Shown piece by piece: positions 1 through 8,979 of a DNA stretch of 64,000 nt. The DNA comes from Lentzea tibetensis (lineage in GTDB: Bacteria > Actinomycetota > Actinomycetes > Mycobacteriales > Pseudonocardiaceae). The translations under genes were made by a program, and so were the position numbers. The stretch is taken from positions 62,001-126,000 of the forward strand of contig NZ_VOBR01000021.1 in NCBI RefSeq assembly GCF_007845675.1, in the 5' to 3' direction. Within the stretch, counting starts at the first letter, position 1; every line of letters begins with the position of its first letter. The notes under the pieces are model-generated. The model saw nothing but the letters and a program-made list of their open reading frames with translations. It was not told the origin of the DNA and did not search any database.

Positions 1-190
1 GCGCGCCGCTCGGTGCGGCCACGCTGGCGCCCGCGAAGACCGCGAAACCCCAGCCGAAGTTGATGAGCAACCATCCGCCGCCGGTGCCGAGCGTGTCCTT
101 CAGGACCACGTTCGCGACCACACCGGCACCCATCAGGATGAGAATCGCCGTGCCCAGCGTCTCCCATACGAAGATCGCGCCCAAGCTCAT
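1..190 (-). CDS. glpF: Glycerol uptake facilitator (MIP/aquaporin), partial
   Basis: Passive glycerol channel of the inner membrane, MIP family. Only the first 63 residues are in the window; the C-terminal part runs off the left edge. The start MSLGAIFVWETLGT, a first hydrophobic helix, then VLKDTLGTGGGW and a second helix with NFGWGFAVFAG match the N-terminus of actinobacterial GlpF. The first NPA box would lie just beyond the edge. The ATG follows an AGGAGG ribosome site (about 191-204 on the minus strand). It is divergent from glpD, which supports a glycerol catabolic role. glpK is not in the window and may follow to the left. Confidence 0.88.
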   Translation of the reverse strand, partial: MSLGAIFVWETLGTAILILMGAGVVANVVLKDTLGTGGGWLLINFGWGFAVFAGASVAAPSGA

Positions 191-422
191 CCGCCGACCT
201 CCTTGTGCCTGTTCAAGGCAGGAGCGCACTGTCCGGTCCGGGCCGCGCTGCCCACCCAACAATGTGCTCGGACGCTACTTCCCCCGCTGATCAGTTGTCT
301 ACGTCAAGTACATGAGTAGGGGTCGTTTTTGGGCCATTGGGACCTGTCGTCCTCACCCGTGGGCGAACCCGTGTTGCTGCAGGTAACGTGAGGCGCGAGT
401 CGTTCCCAGGGAGGCGTCTGTC
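191..422. promoter_or_regulatory. Divergent glpF/glpD promoter region
   Basis: This 232-bp gap separates the divergent glpF and glpD starts and must hold both promoters. The part around 285-335 is the least GC-rich and includes GATCAGTTGTCTACGTCAAG. I cannot fix the -35/-10 boxes or a GylR-type operator with confidence. A GGGAGG ribosome site (about 409-414) precedes the GTG of glpD. Confidence 0.5.
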
Positions 423-2186
423 GTGGCAACGCGCAAGAACGCAGCTGCAGCACCGCAAACCCCATCAGCCCCTCCGATCACCGGCAGGCTCGGCCCGTCG
501 GAGCGGGAGGAGGCGTGGTCGCGTCTGGGGTCGGAGACGTTCGACCTGGTGGTCATCGGCGGTGGTGTGGTCGGTGTGGGCGCCGCGCTCGACGCCGCGA
601 CGCGCGGCCTGCGGGTCGCGCTCGTCGAGGCGCGCGACCTCGCGTCCGGCACGTCGAGCCGGTCGAGCAAGTTGTTCCACGGCGGACTGCGCTACCTGGA
701 GCAGCTGGAGTTCGGTCTGGTGCGGGAAGCGTTGCGGGAGCGGGAACTCCTGCTCAACCGCATCGCGCCGCACCTGGTGAAGCCGGTGGCGTTCCTGTAC
801 CCGCTGACCAACCGGATCTGGGAGCGGCCGTACACCGCGGCCGGCCTGTTCCTCTACGACTCCATGGGCGGCGCGCGGTCCGTGCCGGGCCAGAAGCACT
901 TCACGCGGGCAGGCGCGCTACGCCTCGTGCCCGCGTTGAAACGCGACGTGCTCATCGGCGGGATCCAGTACTACGACGCACAAGCCGACGACGCGCGGCA
1001 CACGATGATGGTCGGCCGCACCGCCGCGCACTACGGCGCCGTCGTGCGAACCTCGACCCAGGTCGTCGGTTTCCTGCGCGAGGCGGACCGGGTGTCCGGT
1101 GTGCGCGTGCGCGACGTCGAGGACGGCCGCGAGACCGAGGTGCGCGCGCACGCGGTGATCAACGCGACCGGCGTGTGGACCGACGAGCTGCAACGGCTTT
1201 CGGGTTCTCGCGGCAGGTTCCGGGTGCGCGCGTCGAAGGGCGTGCACATCGTCGTGCCGCGCGACCGCATCGTCGCCGAGTCCGGGATGATCCTGCGCAC
1301 CGAGAAGTCCGTCCTGTTCGTCATCCCGTGGCGCAACCACTGGATCATCGGCACCACCGACACGGACTGGAACCTCGACCTCGCGCACCCGGCCGCGACC
1401 AAGAAGGACATCGACTACCTGCTGGAACACGTGAACTCCGTGCTCGCGACACCGTTGACGGTCGACGACATCGAGGGCGTCTACGCGGGACTGCGGCCGC
1501 TGCTGGCCGGTGAGTCCGAGTCGACGTCGAAGCTCTCGCGCGAGCACGCTGTCGCGCGCGTCTCGCCGGGCCTGGTCGCGATCGCGGGCGGCAAGTACAC
1601 GACGTACCGCGTGATGGGCGCGGACGCCGTGGACGCCGCGTCGGTCGACGTGCCCGGCCGCATCCAGCCGTCCATCACGGACAAGGTCCCGCTCGTCGGC
1701 GCGGACGGCTACCACGCGCTGGTGAACCAGGCGGACCAGCTGGCGACCAAGCACGGCCTGCACCCGTACCGCGTGCGGCACCTGCTGGACCGCTACGGCT
1801 CGCTGGTGCACGAGGTGCTCGGCATGGCGTCGGGCAACCCCGAGCTGCTCAAGCCGATCCCGGCCGCACCGGACTACCTCCAGGTCGAGGCCGTCTACGC
1901 CGCGTCGCACGAGGGCGCCATGCACCTCGAGGACGTGCTGACCCGGCGCACCCGCATCTCCATCGAGTACCCGCACCGCGGCGTCGACTCGGCGGAGGCG
2001 GTGGCGCGGCTCGTCGCGCCGGTGCTCGGGTGGGACGAGGACGCGATCAAGCGCGAGGTCGAGGTGTACAACGCGCGGGTGGACGCGGAGCGTGCTTCGC
2101 AGACGGAGCCGGACGACTCGGCTGCGGACGCGGTGCGCGCGGCGGCACCTGAGGCGAGGGCGCAGTTGATCGAGCCGGTGAGCTGA
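423..2186 (+). CDS. glpD: Aerobic glycerol-3-phosphate dehydrogenase
   Basis: FAD enzyme that oxidises sn-glycerol-3-phosphate to dihydroxyacetone phosphate at the membrane and passes electrons to quinone. It has 587 residues, normal for the family. The N-terminal FAD site GGGVVGVG is near residues 46-53, with VALVEARD at the end of the second strand and the family signature SSRSSKLFHGGLRYL near 78-92. The C-terminal third fits the DAO C-terminal helical domain. The GTG start at 423 has GGGAGG just upstream. It is divergent from glpF and ends in a strong hairpin shared with the converging ESX genes. The last 40 residues are Ala/Glu-rich and probably disordered. Confidence 0.95.
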   Translation: MATRKNAAAAPQTPSAPPITGRLGPSEREEAWSRLGSETFDLVVIGGGVVGVGAALDAATRGLRVALVEARDLASGTSSRSSKLFHGGLRYLEQLEFGLVREALRERELLLNRIAPHLVKPVAFLYPLTNRIWERPYTAAGLFLYDSMGGARSVPGQKHFTRAGALRLVPALKRDVLIGGIQYYDAQADDARHTMMVGRTAAHYGAVVRTSTQVVGFLREADRVSGVRVRDVEDGRETEVRAHAVINATGVWTDELQRLSGSRGRFRVRASKGVHIVVPRDRIVAESGMILRTEKSVLFVIPWRNHWIIGTTDTDWNLDLAHPAATKKDIDYLLEHVNSVLATPLTVDDIEGVYAGLRPLLAGESESTSKLSREHAVARVSPGLVAIAGGKYTTYRVMGADAVDAASVDVPGRIQPSITDKVPLVGADGYHALVNQADQLATKHGLHPYRVRHLLDRYGSLVHEVLGMASGNPELLKPIPAAPDYLQVEAVYAASHEGAMHLEDVLTRRTRISIEYPHRGVDSAEAVARLVAPVLGWDEDAIKREVEVYNARVDAERASQTEPDDSAADAVRAAAPEARAQLIEPVS

Positions 2187-2199
2187 CCGCAGTGAGTTG

Positions 2200-2245
2200 G
2201 TCGTGAGTGATCAGGAGGCCTCTAGCACTCCTGATCACTCACGAC
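2200..2245. terminator. Perfect 18-bp hairpin between glpD and the ESX gene
   Basis: GTCGTGAGTGATCAGGAG (2200-2217) and its exact reverse complement (2228-2245) enclose a 10-base loop, between two convergent genes. No T-run follows, as is usual in high-GC actinomycetes. The minus-strand stop codon of the EspG-like gene (2222-2224) is inside the loop, so its last residues are encoded by the stem. A bidirectional terminator is the natural reading. Confidence 0.8.
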
Positions 2246-3061
2246 CCCTGTAGACAAGTGCGCCGAGGCCTCGGCGAGCAGCTCGGTGAGGTGGTGGTGC
2301 AGCCGCCGGGCGTCGATGGGCGACATCGTGCTCCACGGCTGCTGCCCCGGCGTGCTGCGCCGCATCTGGAGGTAGCGGCCCTTGGGGGTGTCGAAGAAGC
2401 TGATCACGCGGTCGGGGCGGACCCGCTTGCCCCACTTGTCGCGGGCGGCGGCGCCGAACTGGCCGCGTGAGGTCACCTCGCGCACCATCTCGGAGAGCGT
2501 GTGGGCGTCGTCCTGCCGCACGCCGCGCGAACGCAGCTCGGACTCCAGCTGCTCGGGGGACTGGGCCTTCGCGGCGGAGGCGTCCAGGTCCGCCGACGGC
2601 AGGGTCACCGAGTGGCCCTCGCCCGCCGGTTGCGCCGGCAGCACGGACAGCGCCTCGCGGGGCAGGCCCTCGTAGGCCGCGGGCCGCAGGGAGATCTGGT
2701 CGTTGTCGAGCACCGCCAGCACGGCTGACTGGCCCTTGGCCGCCGCCAGGACGCGCACGCTGCGGCCCAGCCACAGTCGCCCGTCCACCTCCTGCTGCGG
2801 GCGGTTGAGGATGTGCAGCAGGTCTTCCAGCATCGGGTCGAGCGAGCGTCGGCCGCCGAGACCGCGCGATTCCAGCGCGGCCCACGCCTTGTCCTCCAGC
2901 GCGCGCCGTTCCTCGCGGGTCTTGCCCGGTGACGGCACCTTCAGCACCAGCGGCATCATCTCGAGCCTCAGGTGCTCCCAGAGCACGTCGAACTCGAGCG
3001 TCGACACGCTCACCGGGTCACGCAGGTCGTTCGTCCCGAGGTCCAAGCCGAACATGGTCAT
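2222..3061 (-). CDS. ESX secretion-associated protein, EspG family
   Basis: EspG proteins are cytosolic chaperones that bind PE/PPE-type substrates of type VII secretion. This 279-residue protein has family-like length and starts MTMFGLDLG; it contains VLWEHLRLEMMPLVL near the N-terminus, a central LWLGRSVRVLAAAKG strand pair, and a C-terminal FFDTPKGRYL followed by SPIDARRLHHHLTELL. Its ATG overlaps the stop codon of the PPE-like gene upstream (TGATG), so the two are translationally coupled, as expected for a chaperone and its client. A second ATG two codons later is an alternative start. The last codons lie in the terminator stem. Confidence 0.8.
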   Translation of the reverse strand: MTMFGLDLGTNDLRDPVSVSTLEFDVLWEHLRLEMMPLVLKVPSPGKTREERRALEDKAWAALESRGLGGRRSLDPMLEDLLHILNRPQQEVDGRLWLGRSVRVLAAAKGQSAVLAVLDNDQISLRPAAYEGLPREALSVLPAQPAGEGHSVTLPSADLDASAAKAQSPEQLESELRSRGVRQDDAHTLSEMVREVTSRGQFGAAARDKWGKRVRPDRVISFFDTPKGRYLQMRRSTPGQQPWSTMSPIDARRLHHHLTELLAEASAHLSTGVVSDQEC

Positions 3062-4248
3062 CAGTCGGTCGTGCTCTCCCCGATCACGGGCAACGTGTAG
3101 CTGCCGACACCGTAGATGTCGTCGGTCTCCCGGAGGTAGTCGGCGGCCTGGTGGACCGTCTCCTCTTCCTCCTCGTCGCGCCGCGCGCCCATCCCGCCGA
3201 ACGGGTCGAACGCCGGTGGTGCCGGAGCGACGGTCCGCTTGTGGACCGTGTCCGACGAGCCGCCACCGATCGTCCCCGCCCCGCCCATCAGCGGTGCGGC
3301 GGAGTTCTGCGCGACAGCCGCCTGCTGCCCGGCCACGACCGCGCCCGCGGCCGATGAGCTCGCGGCGGTCGAGTCCGGGGCCAGCTGGTCCTTCTTGGCG
3401 ACCTTGCGCTGCGCCTGACCGGGCACGACCGCACCGGACGTGCCGACGGAGCCGGCACCGCCGGAGGCCGAGCTGACCGAGGTCGACCCGCCGGACGTGT
3501 GCACGGCGGGCGCACCGGACGTGCGCGTCGTCGAGCCGCTCGTGGAAGTGGAACCGGGACCGGACGCGGAGCGAGCCGGTGGCACCGCGGCACCGCGGCC
3601 GGCAGCAGAACCCGCGCGCCGGGCGGGCACACCGGCGGTGCCGTGCGACCCGAGTCCGAACACCGGGGCGGCGCCCATGACACCGGGCCCGTCGGCCCGC
3701 ACGGGGCCGGAAGCGTTGATCACCAGCTGCGGCGGCTGGTGGAACTGCCCGAGGGTCGAGGTGTTGGCGGTGGTGCTGGACGCATAGGTCGACATCACCT
3801 CGCGCGCGCGGTTCTCCGCCGCGTCGGCCGCCTGTTCCTGCTTCTCGTGGTCGGTCTGCCCGCCGAACAGGTGCGTCAGTCCGCTGACCAGCGCGTTCGG
3901 CTGCTCGGCCGTCACCGCCACCGGCGGCGGCATGTCCGAGCGCGCCTTGCTGATGTGGTCGGCCTGCAGCTCGGCGGAGATCCGCATGACCTCGGAGCCG
4001 GTCCGCGCGTCGTCGGCCCACGTGGCGAGCGGGTTCAGCCCGGCCCGCGCGACGTCCGCGGCCTTGCCCTCCCAGGACGCGCCGGAGCCCGTGATGCCGG
4101 CGTGCAGATCGCCGTTGATCTCCGTCAGCGCGGCCGACACCCCGGCCCAGCGCTCCATCGACGCGTGCGACGCCGACGGGCCCGGTCCGGCGTTGATGCT
4201 CTTGTACAGCTCCTCGTGGCTGTAGCCCTGCCAGCGGTGTTCGACCAT
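3061..4248 (-). CDS. PPE-like ESX substrate with long Ser/Thr/Pro/Ala-rich tail
   Basis: The N-terminal about 170 residues look like a helical PPE/WXG-fold domain: an early HRWQGYSHEELY segment, WEGKAADVARAGLNPLATWADDA in the second helix (an SxxWEG turn), then QADHISKAR. The rest is low-complexity Gly/Ser/Thr/Ala/Pro and ends in an acidic tail. The family is secreted with a PE or WXG partner through ESX and is read by EspG. The ATG overlaps the stop of the small gene upstream and its own stop overlaps the EspG-like start, giving a tight three-gene operon. The effector role of this protein is unknown. Confidence 0.75.
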   Translation of the reverse strand: MVEHRWQGYSHEELYKSINAGPGPSASHASMERWAGVSAALTEINGDLHAGITGSGASWEGKAADVARAGLNPLATWADDARTGSEVMRISAELQADHISKARSDMPPPVAVTAEQPNALVSGLTHLFGGQTDHEKQEQAADAAENRAREVMSTYASSTTANTSTLGQFHQPPQLVINASGPVRADGPGVMGAAPVFGLGSHGTAGVPARRAGSAAGRGAAVPPARSASGPGSTSTSGSTTRTSGAPAVHTSGGSTSVSSASGGAGSVGTSGAVVPGQAQRKVAKKDQLAPDSTAASSSAAGAVVAGQQAAVAQNSAAPLMGGAGTIGGGSSDTVHKRTVAPAPPAFDPFGGMGARRDEEEEETVHQAADYLRETDDIYGVGSYTLPVIGESTTD

Positions 4249-4613
4249 CAGCAGCCGCCCTTGTTCATCAGCCCGGTGTTGTCACCCTCGATGACCCGGT
4301 ACTGGCGTTCGACCTCGTCGAGCGAGTCCATGGCCTGCTTGAGCTGCTTCTGGTAGTTCTGCAGCGCCTCCAGGGCGGAGTCGCCCGAGGACACCGAGCG
4401 CTCGTTGAAGATCTCGGCCGCCTCGGCGGACACCGGGTCGCCTGCCCACGGCCGCACCCTGAACTCGGTCACCGCGAGCTCGATCTGCTTGTCGAGTTTC
4501 GTCAGCGCCGTCGAGAACGCGTTGCGCAGCGTGGGGATCGAACCCGGCTCGACGTTCAGCGCGTGCTGAACGGGAGGCAGGGCATCCGCTCCGCTGGTTC
4601 CTCCAGGCGGCAT
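4248..4613 (-). CDS. Small helical ESX-associated protein (WXG100-like partner)
   Basis: 121 residues, mostly predicted helix, with two long amphipathic stretches (SIPTLRNAFSTALTKLDKQI and LEALQNYQKQLKQAMDSLDE) joined by a turn with RPWAGDP, reminiscent of WXG helical hairpins. I chose the ATG at 4613 because GGAGG lies 7 bases upstream; an upstream ATG at 4640 lacks a good site. It is first in the operon with the PPE-like and EspG-like genes and overlaps the next start by one base. This suggests it is the PE/Esx-type partner of the PPE-like protein. The exact family is not recognised. Confidence 0.65.
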   Translation of the reverse strand: MPPGGTSGADALPPVQHALNVEPGSIPTLRNAFSTALTKLDKQIELAVTEFRVRPWAGDPVSAEAAEIFNERSVSSGDSALEALQNYQKQLKQAMDSLDEVERQYRVIEGDNTGLMNKGGC

Positions 4614-4710
4614 GGCGCGACCTCCGGCGGGTGAGTGCACGAACGTTTCGACACTCTAACCACAGGGCGTGACGCTGTGGAGTGGCCTGCGTGACATCCG
4701 CCCGTGTGGG

Positions 4711-5295
4711 TCAGCGCGTGTGCAGCAAACCGGCGAGCGCCGCCTCGGCCACTCGCGTCGCACCCAGACACAGATGATCTTGCTGCGTGGGCGTGGAATT
4801 GCCGCCGTCACGGAACATGACGTCGAGGAACTGTCCTTCGGCCACGTCGATCTCGACGTTGCACAGCTGCTCCATGCCGGGTGTGCGGACAGTGACGGCC
4901 GGGAAGCCGCTGACGACACCCACCTGAGCGTCGACCTGGGCGTTGTCGCTGAGCCAGACGTCCACCCCGGACGCCGTCACGAGCGCCAGCCGCGCCACGT
5001 TGCCGCCCCGCAGGCCGCGGATCGTGCACGCCCGCGCGTTGCCGAAGCTCGGCTCCACGTACGCGGTCGGCTTGCTGTCCAGTCCGAGCTGGGTGAGCTG
5101 GTCGGCGTTGAGCACCGCGCACGGGTCGACGGCGTCCAGCGGCACCTCCTGCGGCCGCGGCGGCAGCGTCACGGTGCTCGACGTCGTCGTCGGCGGGGGA
5201 GGCGGATCACCCTTGTCAGCCCGCTGCTCGGGGAGCGCGGTGCAGGCCGACGAGAGCAGAGCGGTCAGCACGAGCAAGGTCGCCGTCGTCCGCAT
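4711..5295 (-). CDS. DUF3558-type lipoprotein
   Basis: Predicted membrane-anchored lipoprotein of 194 residues. A short basic N-terminus, a hydrophobic stretch and the lipobox LLSSAC (Cys at residue 18) are followed by a Pro/Thr linker. The globular part has DPCAVLNADQLTQLGL near 57-72 and a later Cys in ACTIRG, the pattern of the actinobacterial DUF3558 family. Function is unknown. It lies upstream of the ESX accessory genes in the same direction, with a 97-bp gap before them, so it may not share their transcript. Confidence 0.8.
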   Translation of the reverse strand: MRTTATLLVLTALLSSACTALPEQRADKGDPPPPPTTTSSTVTLPPRPQEVPLDAVDPCAVLNADQLTQLGLDSKPTAYVEPSFGNARACTIRGLRGGNVARLALVTASGVDVWLSDNAQVDAQVGVVSGFPAVTVRTPGMEQLCNVEIDVAEGQFLDVMFRDGGNSTPTQQDHLCLGATRVAEAALAGLLHTR

Positions 5296-5301
5296 GGCCG
5301 G

Positions 5302-5868
5302 TCACCGTAGCTGTTCTGGTGTCGGGTCGGTGGCCAGCCGCGACCACAGCAACATGTCTTCGCGCTGGTCATCGATGATCTTCTCTTCGCGAAGACGCCC
5401 CTCCAGGGTGAATCCGCACTTCTCCGCGACGCGCTGCGACGGCTTGTTGTTCACCCCGCACCGGTACGTGACGCGGTGCAGCTCGGCCGCCTGGAACGCC
5501 CACGGCAGCACCGCGTTCAGCGCCGTGACCGCGACGCCGCGCCCCCGGTGCCGGGGGTGGGTCCACAGCGTCACCTCGGCGAGGCCGTCCCGCGCGTAGA
5601 CGTCCCGCAGCGTCACGTCGCCGAGCAGCTCGGCGGTGACCGCGTCGCAGATCGCCCAGGAGAAAGCCACGTCGCGCTCCCACTGGCGGCCGCGGAACCC
5701 GATGTACGCCCGAGCGGCCTCCGGGCTGTCGATGCCGAAGCTCGGCAGCCAGCGCTGGGTCTCGGGATCGGCGAACGCCTCGGCGATGGCGAACGCGTCC
5801 TCGATCCGGTCGTCCGACCGCAGTGCGCGCAGGTAGAACTCACCCGCGTTGATCTCAACTGGTTCCAC
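5302..5868 (-). CDS. GNAT N-acetyltransferase (RimJ/RimL-like)
   Basis: 188-residue GNAT-fold acetyltransferase. The acetyl-CoA loop is RHRGRGVAVTALN (Q/RxxGxG/A motif), followed by VTYRCGVNNKPSQRVAEKCGFTLEGRLRE, the Asn and C-terminal motif typical of RimJ/RimL-type enzymes that acetylate N-terminal or small-molecule amines. Substrate is unknown. It is last in a minus-strand group with a HAD hydrolase (10-bp gap) and a DUF1707 protein, and lies 6 bp before the lipoprotein start. Confidence 0.85.
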   Translation of the reverse strand: MEPVEINAGEFYLRALRSDDRIEDAFAIAEAFADPETQRWLPSFGIDSPEAARAYIGFRGRQWERDVAFSWAICDAVTAELLGDVTLRDVYARDGLAEVTLWTHPRHRGRGVAVTALNAVLPWAFQAAELHRVTYRCGVNNKPSQRVAEKCGFTLEGRLREEKIIDDQREDMLLWSRLATDPTPEQLR

Positions 5869-5878
5869 GCCGAGCAGG

Positions 5879-6649
5879 CTAATGGTCGCTGGTGAACCCG
5901 TCGTACCGTTCCGCCAGCTCGTCGAGCGTCACCCGGTGCGCGGCAGCGGGCGAACCGTCCGGCGCGGTCGTCAGCTCGACGACCCAGTCCACGGCCTCGG
6001 CGTCGTCCTCGCCGGCCAGCATGTCGCGGTGCACCGCGCACGGCGACCAGCCCTCGCCTGCCAGCTCCCGCGCCAGTTCCTCCGCGTCGTCGCGGTCCGG
6101 CAGCACCAGCAGCACCATCGCGGGCACGAGCTCCCGCGCCAGCAACGCGTCCCGCAGCGCCTCGGTGTCCGGGACGTGCACGGCATCGATGCCCAACGCC
6201 CGTGCCGCGTCGACGTTCTTGGCGCTGTCGTCGCAGAAGACCGTGTGCTCTGGTCGGTAGCCCAGCACGTCGAGTGCGCGCTGGAACGCCTCGGGAGCCG
6301 GTTTCGCCACACCCATGCGGGCCGACGACACGACCGCGTCGACCTCCCGGTCCAGCCCGAGCAGCCGCAGATCGGACTCCAGCCGCGTGGTGGCGTTGCT
6401 CAGCAGCGCCACGTGGCACCGCTGCCGCGCGGCGCGCACCAGCGCGACCGCTTCACCGATCACCTCGCCCGCGTCGTTCCACGAGGCGGCCCGCGGAACG
6501 CGCTCGGCGACCGCGGCCCGCCACTGCTCGTCGGTGATCGCGCCGGTGACGGCCGCGTGCAGCAGCGCAGGCTCGAACGCGACCTCGAGAATCGCCGGGT
6601 CGGTCGCGGTGAACCGGCGCAGGACCCCGTCGAGGTCCAGCAACAGCAA
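5879..6649 (-). CDS. HAD-superfamily hydrolase with C-terminal extension
   Basis: HAD-type phosphatase of about 256 residues. Motif I is DLDGVL at the N-terminus, motif II is SNAT, the motif III lysine is in GVAKPAPEAF, and motif IV is CDDSAKNV. After about residue 175 an extra domain follows (MVLLVLPDRDDAEELARELA then WVVELTTA) that I do not recognise. The start is uncertain: no ATG or GTG is well placed. TTG at 6649 or CTG at 6658, which overlaps the DUF1707 stop codon, are the plausible choices, and both imply translational coupling. Substrate is unknown. Confidence 0.78.
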   Translation of the reverse strand: MLLLDLDGVLRRFTATDPAILEVAFEPALLHAAVTGAITDEQWRAAVAERVPRAASWNDAGEVIGEAVALVRAARQRCHVALLSNATTRLESDLRLLGLDREVDAVVSSARMGVAKPAPEAFQRALDVLGYRPEHTVFCDDSAKNVDAARALGIDAVHVPDTEALRDALLARELVPAMVLLVLPDRDDAEELARELAGEGWSPCAVHRDMLAGEDDAEAVDWVVELTTAPDGSPAAAHRVTLDELAERYDGFTSDH

Positions 6650-6654
6650 CGGTT

Positions 6655-7050
6655 TCAGCGCGGCCGCCTGCCCTGCGCCGCGCCGAACAGCATCGCCGCG
6701 ATGGGGATGATCAGCAGCAGCAACCACAGCTTCGTGAAGAACACGAGCGCGACGACAGCGAGCCCGATCGCCGGGATCACCGCGCCCTGCCACCTCGGCA
6801 CGGGGGAGACGGCGCCGCTGTCCTGCGGGTACAACGGCATGGGCATGCCGAACGTCGGCCGCGGGTCGGGGAGGTCGGTGAACAACGCGAGCAGCTCACC
6901 GCGCGTCTTGGCCGTGGTGATCTTCGCGGAGCGCTCGCCGTACTCCTCCACGTCGATGCGCCCGGCCGACATGTGCTCACCGAGCACCTGCAGGGCCTGG
7001 CTTCGCTCGTCGTCACCGATCCGGATGTCCCGCGGCGGGATCTCGCTCAC
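6655..7050 (-). CDS. DUF1707 domain membrane protein
   Basis: 131 residues. The N-terminus has the DUF1707 pattern: RDIRIGDDERSQALQVLGEHMSAGRI, then EYGERSAKITTAKTRGELLALFTDLP. Two hydrophobic segments follow (about 88-105 and 107-122) and a basic tail. Such proteins are small actinobacterial membrane proteins of unknown function. The GTG start and the coupling with the HAD gene suggest a short operon with the acetyltransferase. Confidence 0.85.
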   Translation of the reverse strand: MSEIPPRDIRIGDDERSQALQVLGEHMSAGRIDVEEYGERSAKITTAKTRGELLALFTDLPDPRPTFGMPMPLYPQDSGAVSPVPRWQGAVIPAIGLAVVALVFFTKLWLLLLIIPIAAMLFGAAQGRRPR

Positions 7051-7090
7051 ACCGTCAATCCTAGGCGCGTCCCGCCGCGGGGCCGGTCAC

Positions 7091-8860
7091 TCAGTCCTTG
7101 ATCTCACAGATGACGGTGCCCTGGGTGATCGGATCGCCGGGCGCGGCCGCCAGACCCGTCACGGTGCCCGCCTTGTGGGCCGTCACCGGGTTCTCCATCT
7201 TCATGGCCTCCAGCACGACGATCAGCTCGCCCGCCTCGACCTGCTGGCCGTCCTCGACGGCGACCTTCACGATCGTGCCCTGCATCGGCGCGGCCACCGC
7301 GTCACCGGAGACGGCGGCCGTGGCCTTGCCCGCCCGCTTGCGCGGCTTGGCCTTGGCGCTCTTCGCGCCGCCACCGCCACCACCGATCGCGAGGTCACCG
7401 GGCAGCGACACCTCGAGGCGACGGCCACCGACCTCGACCACGACGGTCTGGCGCGGCGTCTCCTCGTCGGACTCGGCGGCGCCACCGCTGAACGGCTCGA
7501 CCGTGTTGTCCCACTCGGTCTCGATCCACCGGGTGTGCACGGTGAAGCCCTCGGACTTCTCGGCGGTGAACGCCGGGTCGCGCACGATCGCGCGGTGGAA
7601 CGGCAGCACGGTCGCCATGCCGTCGACGACCATCTCGTCCAGCGCGCGGCGCGCGCGGGCGAGCGCCTGGTCGCGGTCCTCACCGGTGACGATCAGCTTG
7701 GCGAGCAGCGAGTCGAACTGGCCGCCGATCACCGTGCCGCTCTCGACACCGGCGTCCACCCGGACGCCGGGGCCGGACGGGGCGGTGAACGTCGTGACGG
7801 TGCCCGGTGCGGGCAGGAAGCCGCGGCCGGCGTCCTCGCCGTTGATGCGGAACTCGATGGAGTGCGCACGCGGCGCGGGGTCCTCGGTGAAGCGCAGCCG
7901 CTCGCCGGCGGCGATGCGGAACTGCTCGCGCACCAGGTCGATGCCGGTGGTCTCCTCGGAGACCGGGTGCTCGACCTGCAGTCGCGTGTTCACCTCGAGG
8001 AACGAGATGGTGCCGTCGACGGCGACGAGGTACTCGACGGTGCCGGCACCGTGGTAGCCGGCCTCCTTGCAGATGGCGCGCGCGGAGGTGTGGATGGACG
8101 CGCGCTGCTCGTCGGTGAGGAACGGCGCGGGCGCCTCCTCGACCAGCTTCTGGTGGCGGCGCTGCAGCGAGCAGTCGCGGGTGCCGACGACGATCACGTT
8201 GCCGTGCGTGTCCGCGAGGACCTGGGCCTCGACGTGGCGCGGCTTGTCCAGGTAGCGCTCGACGAAGCACTCGCCGCGGCCGAAGGCGGTGACCGCCTCG
8301 CGGACGGCGCTGTCGAACAGCTCGGGGATCTCCTCCAGCGTGCGGGCGACCTTGAGTCCGCGACCGCCACCACCGAACGCCGCCTTGATGGCGACCGGGA
8401 GACCGTGTTCCTGCGCGAAGGCGATGATCTCGTCCGGCCCGGACACGGGGTCCTTGGTGCCGGGGACGAGCGGCGCGCCCGCGCGCATCGCGATGTGCCG
8501 CGCGGTGACCTTGTCACCCAGGTCGCGGATCGCCTGCGGCGTCGGGCCGATCCAGATGAGGCCCGCGTCCATCACGGCCTGGGCGAACTCGGCGTTCTCG
8601 GAGAGGAAGCCGTAGCCGGGGTGCACCGAGTCCGCGCCGGAGCGCTTGGCGACGTCCAGCAGCTTGTCGACGGAGAGGTAGCTCTCGCCGGGCGTGTTGC
8701 CGCCGAGCGCGAACGCCTCGTCGGCCAGCCGGACGAAAGGTGCGTCCCTGTCCGGGTCCGCGTAGACCGCGACACTGGCCAGCCCGGCGTCCCGACAGGC
8801 GCGGATGACCCGGACGGCGATCTCACCGCGGTTGGCGACGAGGACCTTGCGCAGCGACAC
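7091..8860 (-). CDS. accA3: Acyl-CoA carboxylase alpha subunit (biotin carboxylase + BCCP)
   Basis: Carboxylates its own biotin with ATP and bicarbonate, to feed the AccD carboxyltransferases that make malonyl- or methylmalonyl-CoA. It has 589 residues: biotin carboxylase N-terminus ([19 protein letters not shown]), ATP-grasp loop [10 protein letters not shown], catalytic [14 protein letters not shown], then a linker and a biotinyl domain with EAMKM (biotinylated Lys about 554). This matches actinobacterial AccA3/AccA2 in length and order. The GTG start has GGGAGG upstream. The partners accE, accD and birA are further along in this window. The symbol is used by analogy with mycobacteria. Confidence 0.95.
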   Translation of the reverse strand: MSLRKVLVANRGEIAVRVIRACRDAGLASVAVYADPDRDAPFVRLADEAFALGGNTPGESYLSVDKLLDVAKRSGADSVHPGYGFLSENAEFAQAVMDAGLIWIGPTPQAIRDLGDKVTARHIAMRAGAPLVPGTKDPVSGPDEIIAFAQEHGLPVAIKAAFGGGGRGLKVARTLEEIPELFDSAVREAVTAFGRGECFVERYLDKPRHVEAQVLADTHGNVIVVGTRDCSLQRRHQKLVEEAPAPFLTDEQRASIHTSARAICKEAGYHGAGTVEYLVAVDGTISFLEVNTRLQVEHPVSEETTGIDLVREQFRIAAGERLRFTEDPAPRAHSIEFRINGEDAGRGFLPAPGTVTTFTAPSGPGVRVDAGVESGTVIGGQFDSLLAKLIVTGEDRDQALARARRALDEMVVDGMATVLPFHRAIVRDPAFTAEKSEGFTVHTRWIETEWDNTVEPFSGGAAESDEETPRQTVVVEVGGRRLEVSLPGDLAIGGGGGGAKSAKAKPRKRAGKATAAVSGDAVAAPMQGTIVKVAVEDGQQVEAGELIVVLEAMKMENPVTAHKAGTVTGLAAAPGDPITQGTVICEIKD

Positions 8861-8979
8861 GACGTCCTACCTCCCTGAACTCGCGAGTAACTTGAGCTGG
8901 GTTCGAAGTTTACGGACGTTCGCCCGCCGCACCAGGGAGAGCCACCTCACTCCGGACGCGGATCGGGAACAATCACGCC

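Noticed and set aside
2222-4021. 599-codon version of the EspG-like frame.
   Set aside because: The first half is antisense-like composition overlapping the PPE gene in another frame; the ATG at 3061 coupled to the PPE stop is the natural start.
5849-8878. Very long plus-strand open frame of about 1000 codons opposite the HAD and carboxylase genes.
   Set aside because: It is the complement of well-recognised minus-strand genes; composition is His/Arg/Gly-rich without domains, typical of antisense frames at high GC.
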